Origin: DATBSL01 sp963729875
GTDB taxonomy: Bacteria; Acidobacteriota; Vicinamibacteria; Fen-336
Direction: 5' to 3'
Assembly (NCBI GenBank): GCA_963729875.1
Contig: CAVSPR010000007.1
Coordinates: 248,001 to 312,000 of the forward strand
Length of the DNA: 64,000 nt
The notes under the pieces are model-generated. The model worked only from the letters and a program-made list of their open reading frames with translations. It was not told where the DNA came from and did not search any database. The position numbers and the translations under genes are program-made. This document shows, in pieces, positions 27,208 to 35,997 of this stretch. Within the stretch, counting starts at the first letter, position 1; each line of letters starts with the position of its first letter.

Positions 27208-27687
27208 TCAGCTAGCGCGGCGGGCGATCGGCAGCTTGATGGCGCGCGGGCGAAGCGTGACCGTGACCTCGCTCTCGCTCGGGAGGAGGCTGGCCAGGGT
27301 CAGCTCGCCGAGCACGTGGTCCACCGCCTGCTGCAGGCCGCGCAGGACGGGCCGGATCGAGCAGTCCCGCGTGTTGAGGCAGTTCCGCTCGACCCCGGCG
27401 TGGCGGTCGCAGAACTCCGTGTCGAAGAGCCGCCCGCCGAGGGCCGAGAGCACGTCGAGCGCCCGCACCTCGGCCGCGGGCCGGGCGAGGGTGTAGCCCC
27501 CCGCCTTCCCCCGAGTGCTCTTCACCAGCCCCGCGCGGCGCAGGATGCGCATGATCTTGGCCACGTTCGGCGCGGAGATGCCCTCGCGCTCGCTCATCTC
27601 GGAGATGGTGAGGCTCGACCCCTCCCTCGCCCGGGCGAGCTGGAGCAGGCAGCGCAGGCCGTACTCTTCCTGGGAGCTGAGCTTCAC
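27208..27687 (-). CDS. Rrf2-family Fe-S regulator (IscR/SufR-like)
   Basis: 159 residues from a GTG that overlaps the sufT stop. The winged-helix head is VKLSSQEEYGLRCLLQLAR and RAGLVKSTRGKAGGYTLARP. Three cysteines, C93, C103 and C109 (CDRHAGVERNCLNTRDC), match the [2Fe-2S] ligand pattern of IscR-type regulators. It is the last gene of the sufC-D-S-U-T unit, so it very probably senses cluster status and controls this operon. An AT-rich motif shared by the sufC and sufB upstream regions is a candidate binding site. Confidence 0.9.
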   Translation of the reverse strand: MKLSSQEEYGLRCLLQLARAREGSSLTISEMSEREGISAPNVAKIMRILRRAGLVKSTRGKAGGYTLARPAAEVRALDVLSALGGRLFDTEFCDRHAGVERNCLNTRDCSIRPVLRGLQQAVDHVLGELTLASLLPSESEVTVTLRPRAIKLPIARRAS

Positions 27688-28229
27688 ATGAGCCCCAGGT
27701 GGAGCCGCGCCACGTCCGACATCATGCTCTGGTCCCAGGGCGGGTCGAGCACCACCTGCACGTCGGCCTCCTTCACCCCGGGAATGTCGAGCAGCTTCTG
27801 CTGGACGTCCTGGCGCAGGAAGTCGCCCATCCCGCAGCCGGGCGCGGTCAGCGTGAACTCGACCTTCACCTTCTCCCCGCCCCCCTCGAGCGGCGCAACC
27901 TCGCACCTGTAGACGAGGCCGAGGTCCACGATGTTGACCGGGATCTCGGGGTCGAAGCAGGTCTTGAGCTGCTCCCAGGCCAGCTCCTGCGTGCTGCGCC
28001 CGGCCACGTCCTCGGCCGTCATCGGCAGGACCGGCTTCTCGCCGATCGCGTCCGCGTCCTTTCCCTCGATGCGGACGAGGTAGCCGTGGTCGGTCATCGC
28101 GGTGTAGGACCCGCCGAGCGCCTGGGTGATGAAGACGGTCGTGCCCATCGTGAGGGTGATGCGGTCCCCGTAGGGGATGGCCGCCACCTCGACGTCGCGG
28201 GAGAGGGTCCGGGCCTCGCGGGTGACCAT
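27684..28229 (-). CDS. sufT: Fe-S assembly protein SufT
   Basis: 181 residues. The N-terminal third (ITLTMGTTVFITQALGGSYTAMTDHGYLVRI) is the extension found in SufT. The rest is a DUF59/MIP18 domain with the reactive cysteine in LTAPGCGMGDFLRQDVQQKL. SufT helps cluster carriers mature Fe-S proteins. It sits 6 bp after sufU and overlaps the rrf2 start (GTGA). Confidence 0.9.
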   Translation of the reverse strand: MVTREARTLSRDVEVAAIPYGDRITLTMGTTVFITQALGGSYTAMTDHGYLVRIEGKDADAIGEKPVLPMTAEDVAGRSTQELAWEQLKTCFDPEIPVNIVDLGLVYRCEVAPLEGGGEKVKVEFTLTAPGCGMGDFLRQDVQQKLLDIPGVKEADVQVVLDPPWDQSMMSDVARLHLGLM

Positions 28230-28235
28230 GGGCGG

Positions 28236-28688
28236 CTACTCCGTCGACGCCTTTTCCCCGCCCTCGAGGGCGGCCTTCATCGTGTGCCAGGCCAGCGAGG
28301 CGCACTTCACGCGCACGGGGAACTCGTGGACCCCGGCGAACACGGCGAGCTTGCCGAGGTCGGCCGGGGCCGCCGCCGCCTTCGAGGGGTCGGCGGTGAC
28401 GAGCTCGTGGAAGCGCTCGAAGAGGACCTTCGCCTCGGACACCGTCTTCCCCTTCAGGGCGTCGGTCATCATCGAGGCCGAGGCGGTCGAGATCGAGCAG
28501 CCCGCCCCCTCGAAGCTGACGTCGCGGACCACGTCGCCCTCCACGAGGAGGTAGACGGTCGCCCGGTCGCCGCAGAGCGGGTTGTGCCCGACCGCCTGGC
28601 GGTTGGCCCCGGGCATCCCGTGGAAGTTCCGGGGGCGCTTGCTGTGGTCCAGGATCACCTCCTGGTACAGCTCCCTGAGCTCGTTCAC
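28236..28688 (-). CDS. sufU: Fe-S assembly / sulfur-transfer protein SufU
   Basis: 150 residues. The three metal-binding cysteines are C39 (NPLCGD), C64 (GAGCSIS) and C129 (VKCASLAW), with the SufU-specific insertion between the second and third. SufU is the zinc-dependent sulfur acceptor for SufS. The GTG start overlaps the sufS stop. Order and spacing are classic for SUF. Confidence 0.92.
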   Translation of the reverse strand: MNELRELYQEVILDHSKRPRNFHGMPGANRQAVGHNPLCGDRATVYLLVEGDVVRDVSFEGAGCSISTASASMMTDALKGKTVSEAKVLFERFHELVTADPSKAAAAPADLGKLAVFAGVHEFPVRVKCASLAWHTMKAALEGGEKASTE

Positions 28689-29929
28689 CGGAACATCTCC
28701 TGGACCTTGCGGATGCCGCGGGCGAGGACGTCGAGCTCCTCGCGGGTGTTGAAGCAGGCGAGCGAGGCCCGGGTGGTCGCGGGGATCCCGAAGCGGTCCA
28801 TCACCGGCTGCGCGCAGTGGTGGCCGGTGCGCACCGCGATGCCCTCGTAGTCGAGGACCGTCCCCACGTCGTGCGGGTGGATCCCGTCGAGGACGAACGA
28901 GAGGACACCGGCCTTCTCCCGCGCCGTGCCGACGATCCGCAGGCCGGGGATCTCTTCGAGGAGCCGCGTCCCGTGCCGCAGGAGGTCCTCCTCGTGCGCG
29001 GCGATGGCGTCGAGGCCGATCCTCCCCACCCAGTCGACGGCGGTCCCGAGGGCGATCGTCCCCGCGATGTTCGGGGTGCCCGCCTCGAACTTGTAGGGCA
29101 GCTCGTTCCAGGTCGACTTCTCGAACGTGACCGAGGCGATCATGTCGCCCCCGCCCTGCCACGGCGGCATCGCCTCGAGGAGCTTCGCCCGGCCGTAGAG
29201 CGCCCCCACGCCCGAGGGGCCGTAGACCTTGTGGCCGGAGAAGGCGTAGAAGTCGCAGCCGATCGCCCGGACGTCCACCGCGAGGTGGGGGGCGGCCTGC
29301 GCCCCGTCGACCATCACCACCGCCCCCGCCGCGTGGCCGAGCTCGGTCATCCGGCGCACGGGGTTGATCGTCCCCAGCGCGTTCGAGACGTGGGCCACGG
29401 AGACGACTCGCGTGCGCGGGGAGAGCAGCCGCTCGAAGGCGGCCATGTCCACTTCGCCCGCGTCGTCGATCGGGGCGACGCGCAGGACGGCACCCTTCTC
29501 CTCGCAGAGCAGCTGCCAGGGGACGATGTTCGAGTGGTGCTCGAGGCCGGTGATCAGCACCTCGTCGCCGGCGCCCACGTGGCGGCGCCCGTAGCTCCAG
29601 GCGACGAGGTTCACCGCCTCGGTGGTGCCGCGGAGAAGCACGATCTCCCGGCTCTCGGCCGCGCCGAGGAAGCGCTGCAGCTTCGCCCGCGCCCCCTCGT
29701 AGGCCTCGGTCGCGAGCATCGAGAGGCGGTGCACCCCGCGGTGGACGTTCGAGTAGGCGTGCTCGTACACATCGCGCTCGGAGTCGATGACGGCGCGCGG
29801 CTTCTGCGCGCTCGCGGCGCTGTCGAGGTAGACGAGGGGCTTGCCGTGGACGGTCTCGCAAAGGACGGGGAACTCCCGCCGCAGGGCCTCGACGTCGAAG
29901 GCGGCCAGGGCGCCGGCCCGCGCGCTCAC
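28685..29929 (-). CDS. sufS: Cysteine desulfurase SufS
   Basis: 414 residues, fold-type I PLP enzyme. The PLP lysine is K234 (SGHKVYGP) and the catalytic cysteine C372 (RTGHHCAQP), in the group II context. LEHHSNIVPWQ and GTTEAVNLVAWSYG also match SufS. It removes sulfur from cysteine as persulfide and hands it to SufU. The GTG start overlaps the sufD stop; a valid in-frame ATG near it was not found. Confidence 0.93.
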   Translation of the reverse strand: MSARAGALAAFDVEALRREFPVLCETVHGKPLVYLDSAASAQKPRAVIDSERDVYEHAYSNVHRGVHRLSMLATEAYEGARAKLQRFLGAAESREIVLLRGTTEAVNLVAWSYGRRHVGAGDEVLITGLEHHSNIVPWQLLCEEKGAVLRVAPIDDAGEVDMAAFERLLSPRTRVVSVAHVSNALGTINPVRRMTELGHAAGAVVMVDGAQAAPHLAVDVRAIGCDFYAFSGHKVYGPSGVGALYGRAKLLEAMPPWQGGGDMIASVTFEKSTWNELPYKFEAGTPNIAGTIALGTAVDWVGRIGLDAIAAHEEDLLRHGTRLLEEIPGLRIVGTAREKAGVLSFVLDGIHPHDVGTVLDYEGIAVRTGHHCAQPVMDRFGIPATTRASLACFNTREELDVLARGIRKVQEMFR

Positions 29930-31269
29930 GCCAGGGCCTCCGCCAGACCCGCCACCCCAGGGAGGTGGGCGGCGAGGTGCCGCTCGACCGCCCGGCGCAC
30001 CGGCTCCACCCTCAGCTGGCGGACGAGGTCGCCGGCAAAGGCCCAGGTCAGCAGGCTCCGCGCCGCCGCCTCGTCGAGGCCGCGCGAGCGCAGGTAGAAG
30101 AGGGCGGCCGGGTCGAGCTGGCCGGTGGTCGAGCCGTGCTTGCACTTCACGTCGTCGGCGAGGATCTCGAGCTGGGGGGTCGAGTGCACGAGGGCCTCCC
30201 GCGAGAGCAGGAGGTTCTTGTTCATCTGCCAGGCGTCGGTCTTCTGGGCCCCGGCGCGGACGAGCACGAGGCCGTTGAAGACGCCCCGGGACTGGCCGTC
30301 CAGGATCCCCTTGTAGAGCTCGCGGCTCGAGCAGCGGGGCTGGGCGTGGTCGATCGTCGAGTGGGTGTCGGCCACGCGGCGGCCTTCGAGCGCGAACAGC
30401 CCGTTCAGCACGCACTCCCCGCCCTCGGCCTCGAACCGGACGACGATGTCGTTGCGGGAGAGGGCGGCCCCGAGCGAGACCGAGTGGTCGGAGAAGCGCC
30501 CGTCGCGCCCGAGCCGCACCGCGAGGGAGGCGACGTGGAGGGTGTCCTCCCCTTCCCGCTGGAGCCGGGCGAGGTCCACGGAGGCGTTGTCCCCGACGAC
30601 GACCTCCGTCACCGCGTTCGTCAGGAAGCCGAGGCCGTCCGGGGAGGCGAAGCTCTCCACCAGGGAGCACTCGCTGCCCTTCCCCGCCACGACCAGCGTC
30701 CGGAAATAGGCGACCGCGGGCGGGCCCGCGCCGGCGGCGAGGTGCGCGACGTGAATGGGCTCCGTCACGGCCGTGCCGGGGGCGACGAGGACCACGGCTC
30801 CGTCCTCGGCGAACGCGGAGTTGAGGTCGGCGAAGGCCCCCGTCCGCCCGTCGGCCACGCACCCGAGCCAGGGCTCGAGCCGCTCCGGGGCCTGCCGCAG
30901 GACCTCGCGGAGGCTCCGCACCTCGACCCCGGCCTGGCCGGCCCCGGGGAAGGACAGCTCGGGCGAGAAGCGGCCGTTCACGAAGACGACCTCCGCCCCG
31001 CGGAAGCCCTCCCCGCGGAAGACGAGCTCGCTCACCGGCCCCGGCGGTCGCGCCGCGGGGTCGGCCGGCTCGAAGCGGGCCTTCGTGAGCGGCCCGACCG
31101 GCGTGTGGCGCCAGCCCTCGTCGCGCGCGGTCGGGAGGCCCTTTTCGACGAAGCGCGCGAAGGCGGCCGTGCGCCGCTCTCGCAGCCAGGTGGGGTCCTG
31201 CGCGTGGGCGGCGGCGAAGCGCTCGAAGCCCGCCCGGTAGCTGTCCTTTTCCTCGGCCACCGCGGTCAT
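29926..31269 (-). CDS. sufD: Fe-S scaffold subunit SufD
   Basis: 447 residues with the SufB/SufD beta-helix core and the C-terminal VKCKHGSTTGQLDPAALFYLRSRGLDEAAARSLLTWAF signature (His and Cys at the scaffold interface). The N-terminus is the helical SufD type. It forms the SufBCD complex together with SufC (next upstream) and the distant SufB. The ATG at 31269 is 10 bp from the sufC stop. Confidence 0.92.
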   Translation of the reverse strand: MTAVAEEKDSYRAGFERFAAAHAQDPTWLRERRTAAFARFVEKGLPTARDEGWRHTPVGPLTKARFEPADPAARPPGPVSELVFRGEGFRGAEVVFVNGRFSPELSFPGAGQAGVEVRSLREVLRQAPERLEPWLGCVADGRTGAFADLNSAFAEDGAVVLVAPGTAVTEPIHVAHLAAGAGPPAVAYFRTLVVAGKGSECSLVESFASPDGLGFLTNAVTEVVVGDNASVDLARLQREGEDTLHVASLAVRLGRDGRFSDHSVSLGAALSRNDIVVRFEAEGGECVLNGLFALEGRRVADTHSTIDHAQPRCSSRELYKGILDGQSRGVFNGLVLVRAGAQKTDAWQMNKNLLLSREALVHSTPQLEILADDVKCKHGSTTGQLDPAALFYLRSRGLDEAAARSLLTWAFAGDLVRQLRVEPVRRAVERHLAAHLPGVAGLAEALA

Positions 31270-31279
31270 GGGGCGACCC

Positions 31280-32047
31280 TCAGCGGCCGGCGGGGGCCGC
31301 CGCCGGTTCCTTCTCCAGCCAGGAGTAGCCCCTCTCCTCGAGCTCGAGGGCCATCTCCTTCCCCCCGGAGCGCACGATGCGCCCGTCCACGAGCACGTGG
31401 ACGAAGTCGGGGACGATGTAGTTGAGCAGGCGCTGGTAGTGGGTCACGACGATCATGGCCCGCCCCGGGCCGCGCAGGCGGTTGACACCCTCCGCCACGA
31501 TCCGCAGGGCGTCGATGTCGAGGCCGGAGTCCGTCTCGTCGAGGATGGCGAGGGAGGGCTCGAGCACCGCCATCTGGAAGATCTCGTTCCGCTTCTTCTC
31601 GCCGCCCGAGAATCCCTCGTTGACCGAGCGCTTGACGAGGTCCTCGTCGAGGTCCACGACCTTCGCCCTCTCCTTGACGAGGGCGAGGAAGTCGAGGGCG
31701 TCGAGCTCGGGGAGCCCGCGGTGCTTGCGGATCGCGTTCGTGGCGGCCTTCAGGAAGTAGACGTTGCTCACGCCCGCGATCTCGACCGGGTACTGGAAGG
31801 CGAGGAAGACGCCCTCGCGTGCGCGCTCCTCGGGGGCGAGGGCGAGGAGGTCCTTCCCCTTGTAGAGCACCTCGCCGCCCGTCACCGTGTAGCCGGGCCG
31901 CCCGGCGAGGACGTGGGCGAGCGTGCTCTTGCCGGAGCCGTTCGGCCCCATGATGGCGTGCACCTCGCCGGCGCGCACCGTGAGGTCGAGGCCTCGCAGG
32001 ATGTCGCTCTCCCCCGCTTTGGCGTGGAGGTTCTTGATCTCGAGCAT
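31280..32047 (-). CDS. sufC: Fe-S assembly ATPase SufC
   Basis: 255 residues, ABC-type ATPase: Walker A GPNGSGK at 34-40, signature FSGGE at 146-150, Walker B LAILDE at 167-172 and a QFPVEI-like FQYPVEI Q-loop. SufC binds SufB and SufD and drives cluster assembly. First gene of the six-gene minus-strand unit. The leader of ~35 bp contains no strong Shine-Dalgarno. The AT-rich motif upstream is described separately. Confidence 0.94.
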   Translation of the reverse strand: MLEIKNLHAKAGESDILRGLDLTVRAGEVHAIMGPNGSGKSTLAHVLAGRPGYTVTGGEVLYKGKDLLALAPEERAREGVFLAFQYPVEIAGVSNVYFLKAATNAIRKHRGLPELDALDFLALVKERAKVVDLDEDLVKRSVNEGFSGGEKKRNEIFQMAVLEPSLAILDETDSGLDIDALRIVAEGVNRLRGPGRAMIVVTHYQRLLNYIVPDFVHVLVDGRIVRSGGKEMALELEERGYSWLEKEPAAAPAGR

Positions 32048-32081
32048 GGGGGTCCCTCGGCTCCGCTTCTCGATCCCGAGG

Positions 32082-32107
32082 CTATCCAATCAGTACCAAA
32101 AAGTCAA
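32082..32107 (-). promoter_or_regulatory. AT-rich suf promoter/operator motif (sufC copy)
   Basis: On the minus strand TTGACT (32107-32102) is followed by GATTG and GGATAG (32087-32082). Compared with the sufB copy, 15 of the first 21 positions agree (TTGACTwTTykGTmywGATTG). Its AT richness stands out from the surrounding DNA. TTGACT overlaps the TGA stop of the upstream gene ending at 32104. It is likely a promoter, an Rrf2 site, or both. Confidence 0.6.
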
Positions 32108-33681
32108 TTTTTGGCGAGGACCGCCTTCTCGTAGTAGGCCTGGAGCCGCAGGCGGGGCGCGGGGCTGAGCTCGTCCTCGGCCGCCTTCATGAGGGCCGCC
32201 ATCTCGCGGTCCTCCCCGGGGGGCGTGGTGTCGCCCCGGCGTACCCGCTCCACGTAGGAGGCGAGGCGCGCGCGGTGCCTCGGGGGCACGGAGGCATACG
32301 TCGCGCGGGTCAGGGCGGCGAGCTCGCGCGTCTCCGCGCTGGACAGCGAGGGGAGCATCTGGGCGAGGGCGGCGAGCGAGCGGCGGAAGGCCTGCTCGGG
32401 CTCGAGGACGCGCGCCTCCGTCTGCGACATGAGCTGCTCCGCCGCGGCCGGAGAGAGGTGCGGGACGGCCGTGACCGCCGCGTCCACCGCGGCCCGCAGG
32501 CGGACCGCGAGCAGGCCGCGCGCGGCGAGACCGCGGACGAGGGGGTCGAGGCCGTCGGGCCTCGAGGCCGACCCCTCCGGCATCCACGCGACGAGGGCGA
32601 AGCCCATCCAGCCGTCGAGGCCGGCCACGATCGCCTCGCGCTGGCGCACAGCACCGTCGTGCCACGCGGCGTCGAGGCGCCGACCCGTCAGCGACCCGAC
32701 GAGGGCGCTCGCCCGCGAGCCCGCTTCGAAGTCCGTCCGGTCGGCACGGCGGGCGGCCACGACGTGGTCGAGGTACTGGTCCGCCGTCGCCACCCCGCGG
32801 GGGGCCGGCGCGGTGACGAGATAGCCGCGGCCGCCTTGCCGCGGCTGGGCCAGGGTGACCCGGGCGTCCTTCGGCGCGGCCACCAGCGGGTTCCCGGGCT
32901 TGAGGACCACCCAGCCGTCCGGGAGGTCGAGGGTCAGCCCGAGCGCGTCGTCCGTGAAGCGCCGCTCGGCGGCGGTCCACGCGCTGGCGCTGCGGGCGGA
33001 GTCGCTCTCGGGGGCGCGGCCGAACAGGAAGGCGCCGGAGCCTCCGGCGAGCACGGGGACGAGAGCGATGGCGAGACCGGCCCAGCCGAGAGTGCGGGGC
33101 AGGAGGGCCGCGAGGCCGGAGACGAAGAGCCAGGCGGAGGCGAGGGCCACGAGCCCTCCGCCCCGCTCGCCCTGCGCGATCAGGATCCCTGCCAGCGGGA
33201 ACACCGCGAAGGCGGCGAGGAAGAGGATCAGGCGCACGCCGCGGCGGGCGACGTCCCAGCCCGGCAGCAGCGCGAGGCCGAGCGCGAGCGCCCCGAGGGC
33301 CCCCTGGAGCCAGGGCGCCCCGTCGAAGGCGGGGGGCGCCGCGGCCGGGCGCCAGGAGAGGAGAGCGAACGCCACGGCCGCGAGGAGCAGGAGCCCGCCC
33401 ACGGCGCGCACCCGCCACAGATCGACGGCCCCCGGCTCCGCGGCTTCGGGCGGCGCCGGCGTGGGCCTCCCGGCCCGGGCGCGGGCCGGGCGTGGGCGGG
33501 ACGCCCCGAAGGCCCCCTTCAACTCGGGGACCGTCCCCAGGGTCACCCACTTCCGCGATCCCGGCCTCATGACGGGGCTGTCCCCGTCCACCAGCCCCTG
33601 GGCGAGCCACGTCCGGAGGGCGGCAAGGTCCATCGGCCCGATCTCGCTCCCGTCGCCCAGCCTGACCTTCCAGCCGTTCAT
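32104..33681 (-). CDS. GYF_2-domain membrane protein of unknown function
   Basis: 525 residues. Residues 1-55 form a GYF_2 (DUF4339) domain: WKVRLGDGSEIGPMDLAALRTWLAQGLVDGD and WVTLGTVPEL. After a proline-rich linker, four hydrophobic segments follow at about 90-235. The C-terminal half is extracytoplasmic or soluble, with a Psr-like mid-part (LPDGWVVLKPGNPLVAAPKDARVTLAQP) and a helical end. GYF_2 proteins usually sit next to membrane or secretion functions. The last codons contain the start of the sufC promoter motif. Function unknown. Confidence 0.75.
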   Translation of the reverse strand: MNGWKVRLGDGSEIGPMDLAALRTWLAQGLVDGDSPVMRPGSRKWVTLGTVPELKGAFGASRPRPARARAGRPTPAPPEAAEPGAVDLWRVRAVGGLLLLAAVAFALLSWRPAAAPPAFDGAPWLQGALGALALGLALLPGWDVARRGVRLILFLAAFAVFPLAGILIAQGERGGGLVALASAWLFVSGLAALLPRTLGWAGLAIALVPVLAGGSGAFLFGRAPESDSARSASAWTAAERRFTDDALGLTLDLPDGWVVLKPGNPLVAAPKDARVTLAQPRQGGRGYLVTAPAPRGVATADQYLDHVVAARRADRTDFEAGSRASALVGSLTGRRLDAAWHDGAVRQREAIVAGLDGWMGFALVAWMPEGSASRPDGLDPLVRGLAARGLLAVRLRAAVDAAVTAVPHLSPAAAEQLMSQTEARVLEPEQAFRRSLAALAQMLPSLSSAETRELAALTRATYASVPPRHRARLASYVERVRRGDTTPPGEDREMAALMKAAEDELSPAPRLRLQAYYEKAVLAKN

Positions 33682-33817
33682 GCGCTCTGCTTCGGCCCCC
33701 CGGAGAGGCGGTGAATATACCGCTTTTGACCGCGGCCGGAGGCCGCCGGCGGCCGAAAAAGGGCCCACTCGGACGGATTTGCGGAACCTCGGACCCGCGG
33801 GCTCGTCCATATTGGCG

Positions 33818-34309
33818 ATGGTCCCGATGGCCAATCTCGACTCGGAGGCCCTCCGACTGGGGCGTTTCCGGCGCCACCCCCGGGCGGCGACCTGGTCCGC
33901 CCGGTTCGTCCTCGAGCCGGGGCCGGACGGCGAGACGGCGCTCGATCACATCGAGGACCTGGCGGTCTGCATGGGGCGGGCCGGGGGCCTCGGGCCGGAC
34001 GACGCGGTCTTCGTCGGGGTCGCCCTCCGCGAGGCCGTGGTCAACGCCTTCCGCCACGGCCGCGGCCCCGACGGGGCGCCCACGCGCATCGGCCTGCACC
34101 TCACCCCGGACAGCCTGGTGATCACCGTGCGCGACCGGGGCCCGGGGTTCGACCCCGCGAGCGTCCCCGACCCGCGGGACGAGCCGAACCTCGAGCGCGG
34201 CTGCGGGCGCGGCCTCTACTACATGCGGTGCTTCACGGACCGGGTCTCGTTCGTGTTCCCGCGGCGGGGCGGCTCGGTCGTGCGCCTCGCGAAGAGGACC
34301 CGTCCCTAG
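33818..34309 (+). CDS. Anti-sigma-type ATPase (GHKL, RsbW-like)
   Basis: 163 residues. It contains an N-box (VALREAVVNAFRHGRGPDG), G1-box (VRDRGPGFDPASV) and G2-type glycine stretch (ERGCGRGLYYMRCF), characteristic of HATPase_c_2 serine kinases that act as anti-sigma factors. The ATG at 33818 or 33827 may be used. It is divergent from the GYF_2 protein gene, with 136 bp between. No partner anti-anti-sigma factor (STAS) is encoded in the window. Confidence 0.8.
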   Translation: MVPMANLDSEALRLGRFRRHPRAATWSARFVLEPGPDGETALDHIEDLAVCMGRAGGLGPDDAVFVGVALREAVVNAFRHGRGPDGAPTRIGLHLTPDSLVITVRDRGPGFDPASVPDPRDEPNLERGCGRGLYYMRCFTDRVSFVFPRRGGSVVRLAKRTRP

Positions 34310-34313
34310 CCGC

Positions 34314-34583
34314 TCAGGGCCTCCAGGTCGGGTCGATCGGCTTCCCGCCCTCGACGAGGCCGACGTAGACGTTGTAGGCGACGCTCTCCGGCGAGTTGGC
34401 CACGAGCTCCTCGTCGAGGGTGCTGTCTCCCTCGCGCCACTCCAGGGCGAAGCGCCAGCCCTTCCCCTCGTGGGTGAAGACGATCCGGTAGGACCCGAGC
34501 TCGGAGGCGAGGGTCTCGCGCAGTATCGCGATCCACTCCCCCTTGTCGGCCGGCGCGCCGCCCTCCCAGCCCACGATGAACAT
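34314..34583 (-). CDS. Hypothetical protein, 89 residues
   Basis: Starts at ATG (minus, 34583) with MFIVGWEGGAPADKGEW and contains ILRETLASELGSYRIVFTHEGKGWRFALEWREGD. It looks like a small soluble alpha/beta protein rich in Trp and Glu. No recognisable family. It is convergent with the anti-sigma-type ATPase gene by 4 bp and divergent from the response regulator gene. Base composition agrees with its neighbours, and the codon pattern supports coding, but the call rests on ORF quality only. Confidence 0.5.
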   Translation of the reverse strand: MFIVGWEGGAPADKGEWIAILRETLASELGSYRIVFTHEGKGWRFALEWREGDSTLDEELVANSPESVAYNVYVGLVEGGKPIDPTWRP

Positions 34584-34682
34584 CCAGGGATCATCATAAA
34601 CACGGCGAGGCGCCGTTGACACCCCGAACCGGGGTCTGAGACGATGCCGGCGGCCTCTCGCGTCGAGCGGCCAGGCACCACC

Positions 34683-35997
34683 ATGAGCGCACCCCGCCGG
34701 ATGGTCGTGGTCGACGACGACTCCAAGGTCCGCCTCCTCCTCGAGCGCGCGTTCCGGGCGCCCGAGTTCGAGACGCACGCCTTCTCGAGCGGGGCCGCGG
34801 CTCTCACCCGCGTGGCCGAGATCCGGCCCGACTGCGTGGTGAGCGACATCCTGATGCCCGACATGGACGGCGAGTCCCTGCTGCGGGCCGTGCGGAGGGT
34901 GCCCGGGCTCGAGCACGTGCCGTTCATCGCGGTCTCGGCCGTGCGCTCCCAGGCCCGGATCCGGGCGGTGCTGGCCGCCGGGGCGGACGCCTTCCTCGTC
35001 AAGCCCTTCCCCCTGCGGGACCTGATCGAGAAGGTGCGGGCGCTCCTCGAGCGACCCGCGACCGCCCGGTCCGCTCCCGACCGGACGAGCGACTACACGT
35101 CGCCGACCCGGCCGGTCGTCGCCATGTCCCACACGAGGAGCACGGCCGCGGTGCGCCGGCGGGACGCCCCGGCGCGCTTCGCCCCGCCCCGCGATCCGGA
35201 GCCACCGCCGCGCGCGGAGCCGGCCCACGGATGCCCGCGAAGCCACGTCCGTGCGGGTCGCGCCGGTGCGCGTCGTCGCGCCGGCGGGACCGCCGGACGA
35301 GCCGCGGGCGGGGCGACGGGTCGAGATCGGCCCGCCGGACCTCGCTTTCGGCCGCTTCACCCGCGTCGAGCTGCGCGACCGCTCGTTCGTCGTCCTGACC
35401 GAGGCGGTCGCCGAGCCGCGGTTCACGCTCACCACCGTCATCACCGAGAGGGGCGTGCCGCTTCGCAAGCTCGAGTCGGCCCTGCCCCACCCTCTCGCGC
35501 GCGAGGAGGACCGCGCGACCGTGCGCCACCAGATCGCATTGCAGCACGAGGACGCCCTGCGCCGGATCGACGACCTCGTCCTCGATCACACCGGGCGCCG
35601 CATCGTGTGGTCGGACCAGGGCCGCAGCGTCGAGGCCGGCGTCCTGGCGTGGGCGATGTCGGCGGTCGCCCAGCTGGCCGAGCGGGAGGTCGGGACCGAC
35701 GAGACGGTCCGCCAGCTGCAGCTGACCCGGGAGAGCGGGCTGGTCGACGAGGACTCGCTGCGCGCCTTCCTCGTCACCCCGCTCGGGCGGGTGGCCGTGG
35801 ACGACGCCCAGCCCGAGCGGCTGCCGCGGCGAGCGGTCAGGGCGGTCGCCGCGTGGTGCCACGCGTTCGCGGTCGCGACCCTGCAGGTCGCGCCGGAATC
35901 GGTCGTCGAGCCCGTACGCCAGGCCACGCGGCGCTACGCGCTGGAGCTCGAGCGCATGGGCTTCTACGATCGGCTGAGGAGCCCGGCGAAGGCGTGA
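34683..35997 (+). CDS. Response regulator with unknown C-terminal domain (one frameshift)
   Basis: Residues 1-125 form a normal receiver: VVVDDDSKVR, phosphoacceptor in CVVSDILMPDMDGE, AVSAVRS and FLVKPFPLRD. A Pro/Arg-rich linker follows. Within it (about 35150-35235) the frame shifts by one base, and a second domain of ~240 residues follows in the new frame (RVEIGPPDLAFGRFTRVELRD to GFYDRLRSPAKA), ending at 35997. Because the second part has no ribosome-binding site and no ATG, one gene with an indel is the simplest reading. The C-terminal domain is unfamiliar. Its stop overlaps the GTG of the P-loop gene. Confidence 0.7.

Noticed and set aside
32090..35002. Long minus-strand frame of about 970 codons
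   Set aside because: It crosses real genes on both strands and has the Arg/Pro-rich composition of a GC-shadow frame. No family resemblance.
35251..35997. Separate gene starting at the GTG of 35251
   Set aside because: No ribosome-binding site, and it continues the receiver gene in the next frame through a low-complexity linker; a one-base indel explains it better.
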